From positions 1 through 45,541 of the forward strand of contig JAKBBN010000018.1 of assembly GCA_021808485.1 (NCBI GenBank): DNA of 45,541 bases. The letters are read 5' to 3'. Origin of the DNA: Planctomycetota bacterium. Its GTDB lineage: Bacteria; Planctomycetota; Phycisphaerae; WQYP01. Each line of letters starts with the position of its first letter. Within the stretch, counting starts at the first letter, position 1. Position numbers and translations under genes: made by a program. Shown here in pieces: positions 1 through 9,085 of this stretch. The notes under the pieces are model-generated. The model saw only the letters and a program-made list of their open reading frames with translations, had not been told where the DNA came from and ran no database searches.

Positions 1-644
1 ACAACCCCTTCGCGATGCATTTTAATACAAAACAGACCGAGAGCCTCAGTCCCTTAGGCACCGGGATTGATTCTCCTTTTCACGCTGAACCAGTACACTG
101 AAACGCGGTTGGGCAAACCATCGCCTGCTTTATTTTTTCGAAGGTGTTAAGGCCGCTCTGCGGACCGAGGCAAAGGCGCCCCCGGGATCAAAACCCTGAT
201 GTGGACCGAACCGTTCCGGCGAATTGTGAGGCAGCCTGCTTCCACCGCAATGAAGAATCGGACCGCCGGACAGCCAAGCCCCGCGAGGGCGTTTGCCTGG
301 GTTTGGCCGGCCTTGCCCGGCGGGTGTTTGCACCCAGAGTGAAGGGCGGCGCGTACGCTTGTTGGGAAAAAATGCTGCGCGGCAACACCTTCGGCACCGG
401 CAGGTAATCCCGCGCTAAAGTTCAACTCCCCTCGGCCGCCCAGCGATAAAACGCCAGTAACCGTTGCAATCCGCGAACCGTGGCACCCGCGGTTTGGTGG
501 ATAATCCTATTCCGGCCTATTCCGGTAGCAGGCACAACATTTTGGGGATATTTACGCTCCGCGACGGTTCGTTTATGCTGAATAGTTTGCGGATAGGTCG
601 GCCACCCGGGCCGGCACCGGCAGACGGCGATAAAACAGGAAGCG
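1..644. other. Gene-poor left edge, no recognised gene
   Basis: The open frames here overlap one another on both strands, are rich in Arg and Pro, and resemble no family I know, so none is called. Visible structure is limited to a tandem copy of CCTATTCCGG at 506-515 and 516-525 and small hairpins such as AACCG/CGGTT at 476-480 and 490-494. I looked for RNase P, 6S and tmRNA hallmarks and did not find them. The last 100 bases should hold the promoter of the PpiD-like gene, but no clear -35/-10 pair stands out. Confidence 0.5.
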
Positions 645-2639
645 ATGATGTCTATAACACTGATGCGAAAATACAGCAAGCCGCTGATGGCCTTTTTCGG
701 CGTCATTCTGATGATTGTTTTTCTGGCCGGCTATTCCTACACCTCCGGCCTTGGCAAAGGTGGGGCCAGTTATGTTGTCGGGCAGCTCAATGGCCGTCCC
801 ATCACTACCGGCAGCCTCACCATCCCAACCATTGACGTGCGGATCTTGCGCCGATTGAACCCCAATCTAATGCCGTGGCTTTCGCAGCGAAGCACCTCGC
901 GGGCGGCAATTCAGTTTTACCTGCTTTTGCACGAGGCCCGGCAGAACGGCTTCCTGCCGGACTATAACACCGCGGCTGCGGAATTAAGCGATAAAAGATT
1001 GCAGACGCGATTGCAGAAAGTCTTGGCCAACTCCAGTTATGTGGCGGAGAATGTTGTTCAGGCCCTCGGAGATTACGGCGCGATTGAGTCTTTGGCGGAA
1101 TTTGCCTATGGGGCGGCCCAGCCCAGCGATCCGCAGCTTTCGCATACCTTAAGCGAAATGCAATCACCTCTGGAAATCGGGTATATCCGATTGCGTGCGT
1201 CCGCAACCGCCGACGCCATGCCCGCGCCTTCGGCCGGTCTGCTGCGGAAATTGTTCACAAAGTACCGCACTCTGTTGCAATGGGATGCGGAATCGGGAAC
1301 CCAGCCGCCGCTGGTGAACGGCCGGCGCTACCCCTTTGGTTTCCGCTATCCGGACCGCGTAAAGATGGAATTCCTGAAATTTGATGAGGCCAAGGTGCGG
1401 GCGGGGATGAAAGTGACCTTTGCCGACATCCAGGCGGCCTATCGCTACTACGAAGCTCACCGCGCGGATTTTGCCGTTACTCCATCCACGCAAGCCGCCG
1501 GTTCGGCCGCAGCCACCACCTTCAAACCGTTTTCCCAGGTAAAGACAGAACTTATCCGCAGGCAGCAGGATAAACAGATTCAACTTCTGTTTCGGCGCAT
1601 GACGGAATATGCCCGGCGCATCACATCCAAGGTCTGGACGCATCCGGAAATTGATGGTTATTACACTCCCGAACCTGCGAATAAATGGGTGTCCTATCGA
1701 TCGCTGGCGGCGAAGATTGGCAGGCGGTTCGGCTATACGCCGCAAATCGGCCGATGGAACCACTGGGCCAGCGCTGCGGCGCTGGCATCGCTTCAGGGCA
1801 TCGGCCAGGCGAGTTCCGTGCAGTCCGGATTTTCTCAACCCGTGGATTTGCCGCTGCTGGCGATGAAGGTGCGTGAACTGGATCCGAAAAGCAAGGGCCT
1901 TGGCGTGCTGCTGCATTTGCAGGTGGGCCGTGACGGCCCAGTGCTGACGGATGCCGATGGGAATTATTACCTTTACCGGATCACCGCGGTCAGCCCGGGG
2001 CATAATCCCAAAACGCTCTCGCAGGTGCAATCCCAGGTCGTGCGCGATGCGCGATTGCTGGAGGCTTACAAGGCGGACGAGAAGCGGGGCAAAACACTGG
2101 CTGGCTGGGCACGCCGGATGGGCCTGGCGGCGGCGGCGAAGAAAGCTGATTTGCCGGTGAAATTCCCCCGGGCATTTACCGCCCTTACGCAGGTTCCCGT
2201 GGGCACCGGGCCGACCGGCGAATCGCTCTATTTTTTGGTTCCCTCCTATGTACCGGGTGTGCATGGCCGCCTGGGCCGGCTGACGCGTGCGGCCATTAAA
2301 CTTGCCCGCGAATGGCAGGTCGCGGCGGAGTCGGGAAAGTTGAAGGGGGCGAAAAAACAGGCGACCATCACCCAGTTTTTGAAGCAGCATAAAGAATCGC
2401 AGTTGATCAAGGAACTGGCCGGTAAACCCGCTGAAAGTGTCGCGGTGGACCCGCGGCTGGAGGTGTTTGTGGTGCAACTGGTTCAGGCCCGGCCGCTGCC
2501 GGCGAATATCCTTGATCTGGCGGATTTGCGGGCGGAAAATGCGGGCGTTCTGAATTTTCAGATGCGTGAGCTGTATCTGTCCGGCTGGCTGCGCTACAAA
2601 GAGGTTGCGGCGCGGGTTGGGTTTGTGACTTCACGGTAA
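645..2639 (+). CDS. Membrane-anchored PpiD/SurA-like folding protein
   Basis: A 664-residue protein with one N-terminal membrane segment (about residues 12-30) followed by a long extracytoplasmic domain. This is the layout of PpiD and SurA_N proteins, which help secreted proteins fold after translocation. The region around 420-470 (GRDGPVLTDADGNYYLYRI, then a helix rich in Gln, Val and Arg) looks like the end of a PpiC-type domain and the following helix. A full parvulin active site is not obvious, so it may be a chaperone rather than an active isomerase. An AGGAAG ribosome site precedes the ATG. pheT follows after 75 bases in the same direction. The family call is moderate; the membrane-anchored topology is well supported. 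Confidence 0.6.
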   Translation: MMSITLMRKYSKPLMAFFGVILMIVFLAGYSYTSGLGKGGASYVVGQLNGRPITTGSLTIPTIDVRILRRLNPNLMPWLSQRSTSRAAIQFYLLLHEARQNGFLPDYNTAAAELSDKRLQTRLQKVLANSSYVAENVVQALGDYGAIESLAEFAYGAAQPSDPQLSHTLSEMQSPLEIGYIRLRASATADAMPAPSAGLLRKLFTKYRTLLQWDAESGTQPPLVNGRRYPFGFRYPDRVKMEFLKFDEAKVRAGMKVTFADIQAAYRYYEAHRADFAVTPSTQAAGSAAATTFKPFSQVKTELIRRQQDKQIQLLFRRMTEYARRITSKVWTHPEIDGYYTPEPANKWVSYRSLAAKIGRRFGYTPQIGRWNHWASAAALASLQGIGQASSVQSGFSQPVDLPLLAMKVRELDPKSKGLGVLLHLQVGRDGPVLTDADGNYYLYRITAVSPGHNPKTLSQVQSQVVRDARLLEAYKADEKRGKTLAGWARRMGLAAAAKKADLPVKFPRAFTALTQVPVGTGPTGESLYFLVPSYVPGVHGRLGRLTRAAIKLAREWQVAAESGKLKGAKKQATITQFLKQHKESQLIKELAGKPAESVAVDPRLEVFVVQLVQARPLPANILDLADLRAENAGVLNFQMRELYLSGWLRYKEVAARVGFVTSR

Positions 2640-2714
2640 ATAAAAAGTCCGGAATATCCCGTCCGCACATGCGCCCAGGCGGGTGCATGTGGCTGTGGTA
2701 ATGGGGAAACCATC

Positions 2715-4778
2715 ATGAAAATCGCCCTGAACTGGATCAACCAATATCTTGATCGTCCCGTGGACGCCCCGGCCGCCCAGGAGGCATTGGTTAACGGCGG
2801 CCTGGTGGTGGAATACATTGATTCGATCGGCTCCACGCAGGTGCTGGACGTGGAAGTTACCAGCAATCGTACGGATTGCCTCAGTCATCTGGGACTCGCA
2901 CGGGAACTTGCCGCACTGCTGCACCGGCGTTTCGTTCCGCCGGCCGTTACGCTGAACGACAATGGTCCGCCGATGGACAAGGAATTGCAGGTGCAAATTC
3001 TGTCACCGGAATATTGCGGCTTTTATTCAGCCCGGCTGATCCGCAATGTTCACGTCGGGCCGTCACCATCGTGGCTGGTAGAGGCGCTGGAATGCATGGG
3101 CCTGCGCAGCGTCAATAATGTCGTGGATATCACCAATTACGTGCTGATGGAAACCGGCCAGCCGCTGCATGCCTTTGACTATGCGCAGATTCGCGGCGGC
3201 CGACTGACGGTGGATACCGCCGGTGAAAGTGAATCCATTACGGCGATCGACGGCCGCATCTATCCGCTGCTGCCCAGTACGCTGGTCATTGCGGATGCGG
3301 TTTCGCCGTTGGCCATTGCCGGGATTATGGGGGGCAAGGAAAGTGAAGTGACGTTGCGCACGCGGGATATCCTGCTGGAATCCGCGGCGTTTGATCCCGT
3401 CTGCATTCGCACGACATCGCGGCGACTGAATCTTTCCTCGGATTCGTCCTTCCGTTTTGAGCGCGGCATTGATCCGGCGATGGTGGAGTTCGCCTCGCGC
3501 CGGGCGGCGCAGTTGATCGCGGATTTGGCCGGGGGACAACCCGCAGCCGATGTGCTTACGGCAGGCAAGCTGGAAATTCGCCGACCGGAGGTGCAGTTGC
3601 GCCTCACCCGGATTCACGACGTACTTGGCGTGGAAGTTCCGCTGGAGGATGTGGTGGGCATTTTGAGCCGCCTGCATCTGCATCCGCAGGCGGATGCGGC
3701 GCACGGCGGGATTATCTGTCGTATTCCATCGTACCGGTCCGACATTACGCGGGAAATTGATTTGATAGAGGAAATTGTCCGCGTATGGGGTTATGGCCGG
3801 GTGCCGTTGGGCGCCGCCATCAGCCACCCGGTGGCGCCGCAGACAAATGACCAGCGTGCCCGCAACGAAATTCGCCGCAGCCTTTGCGGCGCCGGCTGGC
3901 ACGAAACCCTGACCTACAGTTTTGTGGATCAGCAGGATACGGCGCTTTTTATACCCGCCAATTGCTCGCCCGTGCAGGTAAGCGACGCGGTCCGCAAGAC
4001 CGCCAATCTGCTGCGGCCGAGCCTGTTGCCCGGGTTGCTCGCGGCCCGGCGTGTGAATCAAAATGCCGGCGTTCCGGATGCACGATTATTTGAGATTGCC
4101 CGTGCCTATTGGCAGGTGGCCGATGCTCCGGCGGCCCCGCCGCAGGAAGAAACGCGGCTGGCCATCGTGGGTAACAGTGTCGGTGAAGTGCTGGGTGCGG
4201 TCGAATTGGTCGTAAAATCCATGAATCCGGCGGCGCTATTACGGCAAAAACCCACGGGGGTTCCCGGAATGGCGGCGGGAATTTCCGCGGAACTTCTGGT
4301 TGATATTTCAGCCGGAGTCCAAAGCTCCGCGGAAGCCGGCTCAGCCCCAAAAATGACCATCGGCACCGTGGGTGAGCTTTCATCCGACGTGCTGCGGTAT
4401 TACGACCTTCGCCATGCCGCGGCCGCTGCGGAGATGAATATGGACAAGCTGCTGACGTTGTTTGTGCCGGTGCGTGCGGCGGTGGGCGTGCCGCGTTTTC
4501 CGGCGGTACGACGGGATTTATCACTGTTGGTGCCGCTGGCGGCGCAGTGGGCGGCTTTGCGTGCGGCCCTGGAAACCGCACAATTGCCGCATCTGGAAGA
4601 GATCAGTTTCACCGGGTCGTACCGCGGGAAGCAGGTTCCCGCCGGCACCAAAAGCGTCACGCTCAGCCTGCGTTTTCGTGATGCCGCCGGTACGCTTCGG
4701 TCCGAGATGGTTGACAGTCATGTGAATGCGGCGCTGAATGTGCTGGCTGAAAAATTCGGGGCCAAGTTGCGCACCTGA
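2715..4778 (+). CDS. pheT: Phenylalanine--tRNA ligase beta subunit, lacking the B2 tRNA-binding domain
   Basis: The beta subunit of the cytosolic alpha2beta2 enzyme that charges tRNA-Phe. The N-terminus is typical (MKIALNWINQYL), with the B1 marker VTSNRTDCLSHLGLARELAA at residues 48-67, a B3/B4 editing core containing NNVVDITNYVLMETGQPLHA (134-153), and a C-terminal ferredoxin-fold anticodon-binding domain from about residue 595. The protein is 687 residues, against roughly 790-800 in most bacteria. The missing piece is the EMAPII/OB-like B2 domain that normally lies near residues 40-150: here residue 34 runs straight into the B1 remainder. The frame is intact and motifs on both sides are conserved, so this looks like a real domain loss. 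pheS is not in the window. Confidence 0.95.
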   Translation: MKIALNWINQYLDRPVDAPAAQEALVNGGLVVEYIDSIGSTQVLDVEVTSNRTDCLSHLGLARELAALLHRRFVPPAVTLNDNGPPMDKELQVQILSPEYCGFYSARLIRNVHVGPSPSWLVEALECMGLRSVNNVVDITNYVLMETGQPLHAFDYAQIRGGRLTVDTAGESESITAIDGRIYPLLPSTLVIADAVSPLAIAGIMGGKESEVTLRTRDILLESAAFDPVCIRTTSRRLNLSSDSSFRFERGIDPAMVEFASRRAAQLIADLAGGQPAADVLTAGKLEIRRPEVQLRLTRIHDVLGVEVPLEDVVGILSRLHLHPQADAAHGGIICRIPSYRSDITREIDLIEEIVRVWGYGRVPLGAAISHPVAPQTNDQRARNEIRRSLCGAGWHETLTYSFVDQQDTALFIPANCSPVQVSDAVRKTANLLRPSLLPGLLAARRVNQNAGVPDARLFEIARAYWQVADAPAAPPQEETRLAIVGNSVGEVLGAVELVVKSMNPAALLRQKPTGVPGMAAGISAELLVDISAGVQSSAEAGSAPKMTIGTVGELSSDVLRYYDLRHAAAAAEMNMDKLLTLFVPVRAAVGVPRFPAVRRDLSLLVPLAAQWAALRAALETAQLPHLEEISFTGSYRGKQVPAGTKSVTLSLRFRDAAGTLRSEMVDSHVNAALNVLAEKFGAKLRT

Positions 4779-4883
4779 TCAGGATCGTGGAGCGGGGGAG
4801 CGGGCCGGCGCACGCAACCCATTTGCTTCCGTGTGCGGGGCCGAATATCCCGTGCCCATTGCTCCTGCATTTGCATCGCGGTT

Positions 4884-4912
4884 TTTACAGGCGGCGGTGG
4901 GGGCGGTATAAA
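4884..4912 (+). promoter_or_regulatory. Sigma-70-like promoter for the Rnf-like operon
   Basis: TTTACA at 4884-4889 and TATAAA at 4907-4912 are separated by exactly 17 bases. Transcription would begin near 4919, just upstream of the RnfC-like start at 4941, and separates this operon from pheT. Confidence 0.55.
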
Positions 4913-4940
4913 TGCAGACATGATGAAGCGGTGAGATGCC

Positions 4941-6035
4941 ATGGGAATATTCGGGTTTAAATCAACGGCCATGGCGGGAGGGCTGTATTTCGGCCCGCCG
5001 GCGTGGCGCGTGCACGTATGGCCGCATTTGCCGGAAATTCAGCCGCCGCCGGCGGTACCGCACGAAACGCCGGTGGATCGCCAAAGTCTGCGGGATCTTC
5101 TGGCGGTCATTTGTCCTCATGCCACCGCCCACTGGACGCCCGCGCTTCAGCAGTCCCTGTCGCAGCTTAATGACCAAAGTTGTTCCCGGCTGGTGCTCAA
5201 TCTGATTCCAGAGCAGCCGGAATCACAGTTGCATGTCGGGCTTACGCATTTTGCGATGCCGGAAATGACGGCCGGCCTGGCGTTGGCGGCCGATTGCCTC
5301 AAGCCGCGGCAGGTCGTCGTCGCGGTGAACAAGCATGATTCGTTCATGGTCAATGCATGGCGGAAAGAATCGGCGGAAAAGAACTACCAACTGGCCGCAG
5401 TGGTGGATCGGTATCCGCAGTCGCATCCATTGCTGCTGCTGCGGGCGGTCTGTTTGCCCCGGCTGCGCGCCGGCGATTGCCCGATGGACAGCGGTGTGGT
5501 GTGCCTTGACGCCGTAACTTGCTGGGTCCTGGGATACTGGTACATTCACCGCATTGGGCCCGCGGCCCGCCCGCTGGAGCTGTTTTCCGACGGAGCGGAA
5601 CCCGGTGTGGCGTATATCCGCCCTTCGGAGTTCATTGGCGACATTCTGGATCGTGCCGGAATTCCGTGGCAGGGGAGGCAATGCGTTGTCAACGGTATGC
5701 TCACGGGCATGCAGGTGGATCCGGCAACGGCGACAGCCCATTGGGATACAAGTTGCATCAGCGTGCGGGATATTCCCGCGGCCGAACCGGAGCATGATTG
5801 CATCCGCTGCGGCTGGTGCGTGAGTGTTTGTCCGACATCACTTAATCCGTTGGCATTGTACAGCCGGATCAAGCCGGATTATCCGCCGGTTGGATTGCAG
5901 GAAGCGGACGCCTGCATACAGTGCGGGTTGTGCAGCTATGTTTGTCCATCGCGCATTCCATTGGCCGCGGGAATTGCGCAGTTGACACAGCCAGCGGCCG
6001 TATCGCCCCCGGTAAAATCGGAGGCCCGGCCATGA
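4941..6035 (+). CDS. Shortened RnfC-like electron transport subunit, two 4Fe-4S clusters
   Basis: A 364-residue RnfC-family protein. Two ferredoxin-type motifs hold Cys 287, 290, 293, 297 and Cys 325, 328, 331, 335, matching the two 4Fe-4S clusters of RnfC, the NADH/ferredoxin-facing subunit of Rnf. The stretch YPQSHPLLLLRAVCLPRLRA (158-177), followed by PMDSGVVCLDAVT, corresponds to the family's YPQG...GREVP.G..P.d.GvvV.NV block. The N-terminal GGLYFGPP resembles the family's GGIHPP strand, but the barrel-sandwich domain that should follow is absent. The glycine-rich GCGGAGFP-type flavin site is not seen, and the NGAECEP region is replaced by NLIPEQPESQ. It may therefore shuttle electrons through Fe-S only. 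The RnfD-like gene follows closely. No rnfA, B, E or G is present. Confidence 0.75.
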   Translation: MGIFGFKSTAMAGGLYFGPPAWRVHVWPHLPEIQPPPAVPHETPVDRQSLRDLLAVICPHATAHWTPALQQSLSQLNDQSCSRLVLNLIPEQPESQLHVGLTHFAMPEMTAGLALAADCLKPRQVVVAVNKHDSFMVNAWRKESAEKNYQLAAVVDRYPQSHPLLLLRAVCLPRLRAGDCPMDSGVVCLDAVTCWVLGYWYIHRIGPAARPLELFSDGAEPGVAYIRPSEFIGDILDRAGIPWQGRQCVVNGMLTGMQVDPATATAHWDTSCISVRDIPAAEPEHDCIRCGWCVSVCPTSLNPLALYSRIKPDYPPVGLQEADACIQCGLCSYVCPSRIPLAAGIAQLTQPAAVSPPVKSEARP

Positions 6036-6093
6036 CCGGCGTCTATCACACTTCCCTTATGCGGCCGACGCGCGGGTGCGTGGAGGAGACGCT

Positions 6094-7266
6094 ATGAGCC
6101 AAACCGACACGGCTGGCGATATGAAAAATGTCAATATTCGCTCCGGTGCACCGTTTCTATTCTGGCCTGTGGCCAAACGCGAATTTTACCAGTCGCTGGC
6201 ATATTCGGCCGTTTTGCCCTTGATATGGGGCGTGGCAGTGTATGGGTTTCGTGCCGCTGACGTGCTGGCCGCCTATGTCGCCGGTTCGGTCGGCGTATAT
6301 CTGCTGTTAAAGGTGATTTTCCGTACCGGTCTTCGGCTCACGTTCCATCAAACCCTCGCCGGTGCTCTGCTGGCCGGTGCGCTGTCATGTCCCCTGCTGC
6401 CATGGTTCGCGGGGCTTGCAGCGGGGGGCTGTCTGACGTTGTTTCTTTGGTGGACCGGTTCCGTGCGGCGGGAAGGTATTCATCCGGCGCTGCTCATTCC
6501 GCTGCTGGTAATGGTCCTTTTTCCATTACCGGTGCGCTGGCCGCTGCTTATGCGAAACCGGTTGTTTATCGGCGATGCCCTGCTTACCCGGCCGGTGCAT
6601 GTATATCAATGGCCCAGGGCACGGATTCTTTCTCATACGGATGGAATCCGCGTTCGTACGCCGGCTGCCCAGATCAGCCGCCTGTATAAACAGATCGCGT
6701 TGCACCCCATAAGCCCTGGATCCGTTCGGGCGATGCGCGCGGTATTTGCCATGAGTCTACCCGCGCCGACGGCACTCATTCTGGGAGGGGTTTCCGGCTG
6801 GATAGGGACGGTGGGGCTGTTGGCAATTTTCATTTCCGGACTCTATTTGTCCTACCGCCATATTCTACGGCCTGATTCCTGGGCAATATTTCTGGGGGCC
6901 GTGCTCATCGGTCTGGTATTCGGCCCGTTGTCGCCCTATGTGTTTCATCATGATTTCTGGCAAAGCCTCGGCGGCGTATGGTACTTGCCCCCGGAACGGG
7001 CGATTGCGCTGCTGTTTTATGAAATCGGAAGCAGTGATTTTATCTTTGCATCGGTTTTTGTGCTCGCAATGCCCGGCACACTGCCGGTAGAGCCGCTGGC
7101 GCGATGGGTGTTTCTGATAATTGCCGGGTTGGCCGCGGCGCTAATCCATCGCCTGGATGTGCCGGTCCCGCCGGCGACGACGGTATTGCTGCTGATGCAA
7201 CCGCTCAGCCCGGCAATGGATATGCTATTGCATAAACCGACATGGGCGCTGCGTCGTGAGCGGTAA
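6094..7266 (+). CDS. RnfD/NqrB-like membrane protein
   Basis: A 390-residue integral membrane protein with about nine hydrophobic segments, of the RnfD/NqrB type. In that family a periplasmic Thr carries covalently attached FMN within a D-g-x-[ST]-[GS]-A-T motif. Here the matching place reads DGIRVRTP (183-190): Asp183, Gly184 and Thr189 are kept, but the three residues before the Thr are Arg, Val and Arg. Whether ApbE could modify it is uncertain, and no apbE is in the window. I chose the ATG at 6094 because GGAGGAG lies at 6082-6088; an in-frame GTG exists at 6076. It lies 58 bases after the RnfC-like gene and is probably cotranscribed. The family assignment is good; activity is uncertain. 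Confidence 0.72.
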   Translation: MSQTDTAGDMKNVNIRSGAPFLFWPVAKREFYQSLAYSAVLPLIWGVAVYGFRAADVLAAYVAGSVGVYLLLKVIFRTGLRLTFHQTLAGALLAGALSCPLLPWFAGLAAGGCLTLFLWWTGSVRREGIHPALLIPLLVMVLFPLPVRWPLLMRNRLFIGDALLTRPVHVYQWPRARILSHTDGIRVRTPAAQISRLYKQIALHPISPGSVRAMRAVFAMSLPAPTALILGGVSGWIGTVGLLAIFISGLYLSYRHILRPDSWAIFLGAVLIGLVFGPLSPYVFHHDFWQSLGGVWYLPPERAIALLFYEIGSSDFIFASVFVLAMPGTLPVEPLARWVFLIIAGLAAALIHRLDVPVPPATTVLLLMQPLSPAMDMLLHKPTWALRRER

Positions 7267-7398
7267 ACGCCGCGGCGATGGCTGGGCCATACTTCAGGAT
7301 AGCGTAAATCCGCCCGGCGACTGCCATTTTATTGCGTGAAACCCGCCTCTGGCCTTGCCCGCGATTCGTGCGGAATCTATACTGAATTGAGAGGAATT

Positions 7399-7680
7399 AT
7401 GACTGAAAGTCGCACATTACCCCTTGCTCAATCCCCTGCGGAACAGGCGTTGCCGCAGCGTGTGCAGGCGGTACTGGATACATTGCGACCCCTGATTCAA
7501 TGGGACGGCGGCGACGTTGAATTAGTGGATGTTGATGATAAAGGCGTAGTGAAAATCCGCTTTCGTGGTGCTTGTGTCGGCTGTCCGAGTTCTGATATGA
7601 CGCTGCGACTGGGGATTGAAAAAAGCCTCCGCGAAAAAGTGCCGGAAATAACGCAGGTTATTCCGGTGGAGGATACCTGA
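7399..7680 (+). CDS. NifU C-terminal domain Fe-S scaffold protein (Nfu type)
   Basis: A 93-residue stand-alone NifU C-terminal domain. The core runs IQWDGGDVELVDVDDKG, then RFRGACVGCPSS, with the CxxC pair that binds a transient Fe-S cluster for delivery to client proteins. Length and motif are those of Nfu scaffolds. The ATG at 7399 follows AGAGGA at 7390-7395; a longer in-frame reading back to 7336 lacks homology. It lies downstream of the RnfC-like protein with eight cluster-binding cysteines, so supplying that protein is a reasonable guess, though a general housekeeping role is just as possible. Confidence 0.9.
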   Translation: MTESRTLPLAQSPAEQALPQRVQAVLDTLRPLIQWDGGDVELVDVDDKGVVKIRFRGACVGCPSSDMTLRLGIEKSLREKVPEITQVIPVEDT

Positions 7681-7855
7681 AAAGCGCGGAACGGGCGTTT
7701 TCCGCAGTGGGCGTTCCGCCGCGGCAATCATCCAGTTCTGCGGGCCTTGTGGCGGATGGTCAATCGCTTATAGTGTCAAACTGCCTGATGGCGGATGAAT
7801 TGGCCGTGTGAATGAGCCAGTCGCCGCGGGCGATATTTTGCATGGAGTTTACCTG

Positions 7856-8995
7856 ATGAATCGGATGCGTTTGTTTACGCCCGGCCCCACGAGTGTGCCG
7901 GAAGATGTGCTTCTGGAGATGGCCAAACCTGTATTCCATCACCGGACACAGGATTATAAAAATCTTTATGCCGCGGTAAATAAACTGCTGGCGCAGGTGT
8001 TCATAACCGCCAATCCGGTGGTGACCATCGCCGGCAGCGGCACGGCGGCCTATGAATGTGCCATGATCAATACAATCCCGCAGGGCGGCAAGGTGCTTTG
8101 CCTTTCCAACGGAAAATTCGCGGAACGCTGGGTTACCGTTGCCAAACGCAACAAATGTGAGGTGGTGGAGCTTAAGGCGGAATATGGCCATGCGGTTCCC
8201 GTGGGAAAAGTAGCCGAGGCGCTGGCCGCACACAAGTTTGACGCCGTTACGTTGTGCCACAGCGAAACCAGCACCTGCACGGTCAATGACCTGCAGGCGA
8301 TCGCGGCCCTGGTGCGCAAAACGGACGCCATTCTGATTGTCGACGGCATTACCAGCGTGGGCGCCTTGCCGGTGAAGCCGGACGAATGGGGTGTGGATAT
8401 TCTGGTCACCGGGTCGCAAAAAGCCTTGATGCTGCCGCCGGGCCTGGGTTTCCTGAGCGTGTCGGAAAAGGCCCGCAAAAAATCGGAAACAGTCTCGCAA
8501 CCGAATCTGTACTTGAGCCTGTCGCATTATCTGAAAAGCCTTGCCGAAAACGATGTGCCATGGACTCCTGCCGTGACATTGGTTCGCGGCCTGCACACAT
8601 CGTTGACCATGATTACGCAGGAAGGCATGGAAAATGTGTGGAAGCGGACGGCGGCTTTCGCCCGCGCGACGCGCGCTGCGGCCGTGGCCATGGGGCTGAA
8701 GGTATTTTCCAGCAATCCGGCGGACTCCGTGACCGGTATTCACTATCCTGCGGGTGTTGATGATAAAACCTTCCGTGGGGCTTTGCGCAAGCAGTTTAAT
8801 ATTCACATTGCCGCCGGACAGGGATCCATGCAGGGGCAGATTTTTCGCCTCAGTCATATGGGCTATGTGGATGCCTTTGACACGCTGGGCGTGATAAGTG
8901 CTCTGGAAATTGTGCTCCAGCAACAGGGGCATAAGTTCACGTTTGGCGCCGGTGTCGCGGCCGCGCATCAGGAACTGTCTAAACTGCACCTGTAA
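7856..8995 (+). CDS. Class V PLP-dependent aminotransferase (serine/alanine-glyoxylate type)
   Basis: A 379-residue fold-type I aminotransferase of class V, related to alanine-glyoxylate and serine-pyruvate aminotransferases. It begins with the family's LFTPGPTSVPEDV. SGTAAYECA (61-69) holds the phosphate-binding turn, VDGITSVGA (162-170) the Asp that contacts the pyridine nitrogen, and TGSQKALMLPPGLGF (185-199) the Schiff-base Lys189. The probable reaction moves an amino group between Ser or Ala and glyoxylate or pyruvate, but substrate cannot be read from sequence. The ATG at 7856 follows GGAG at 7844-7847; an upstream in-frame GTG at 7808 is less likely. A strong terminator closes the unit. 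Confidence 0.88.
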   Translation: MNRMRLFTPGPTSVPEDVLLEMAKPVFHHRTQDYKNLYAAVNKLLAQVFITANPVVTIAGSGTAAYECAMINTIPQGGKVLCLSNGKFAERWVTVAKRNKCEVVELKAEYGHAVPVGKVAEALAAHKFDAVTLCHSETSTCTVNDLQAIAALVRKTDAILIVDGITSVGALPVKPDEWGVDILVTGSQKALMLPPGLGFLSVSEKARKKSETVSQPNLYLSLSHYLKSLAENDVPWTPAVTLVRGLHTSLTMITQEGMENVWKRTAAFARATRAAAVAMGLKVFSSNPADSVTGIHYPAGVDDKTFRGALRKQFNIHIAAGQGSMQGQIFRLSHMGYVDAFDTLGVISALEIVLQQQGHKFTFGAGVAAAHQELSKLHL

Positions 8996-9038
8996 GCCTC
9001 CCATGATACGGGGGATTCACACCGGATAATATTGCCGG

Positions 9039-9085
9039 GGCGGCGGCGGTTTTTACCGCCGCCGCCTCTTTTTTTTATTTTTTTA
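9039..9085 (+). terminator. Rho-independent terminator after the class V aminotransferase
   Basis: A perfect 12-bp stem, GGCGGCGGCGGT (9039-9050) with ACCGCCGCCGCC (9055-9066), closes a TTTT loop and is followed by a long T-rich tract from 9067 to about 9085. It lies 44 bases after the stop codon and is the clearest intrinsic terminator in the window. Confidence 0.93.

Noticed and set aside
1-644. RNase P RNA, 6S RNA or tmRNA at the left edge
   Set aside because: None of the hallmark conserved segments of these RNAs could be found on either strand.
1164-2477. A 437-codon minus-strand frame
   Set aside because: It lies wholly inside the PpiD-like gene, is rich in His, Arg and Gln, and is a shadow of codon bias on the other strand.
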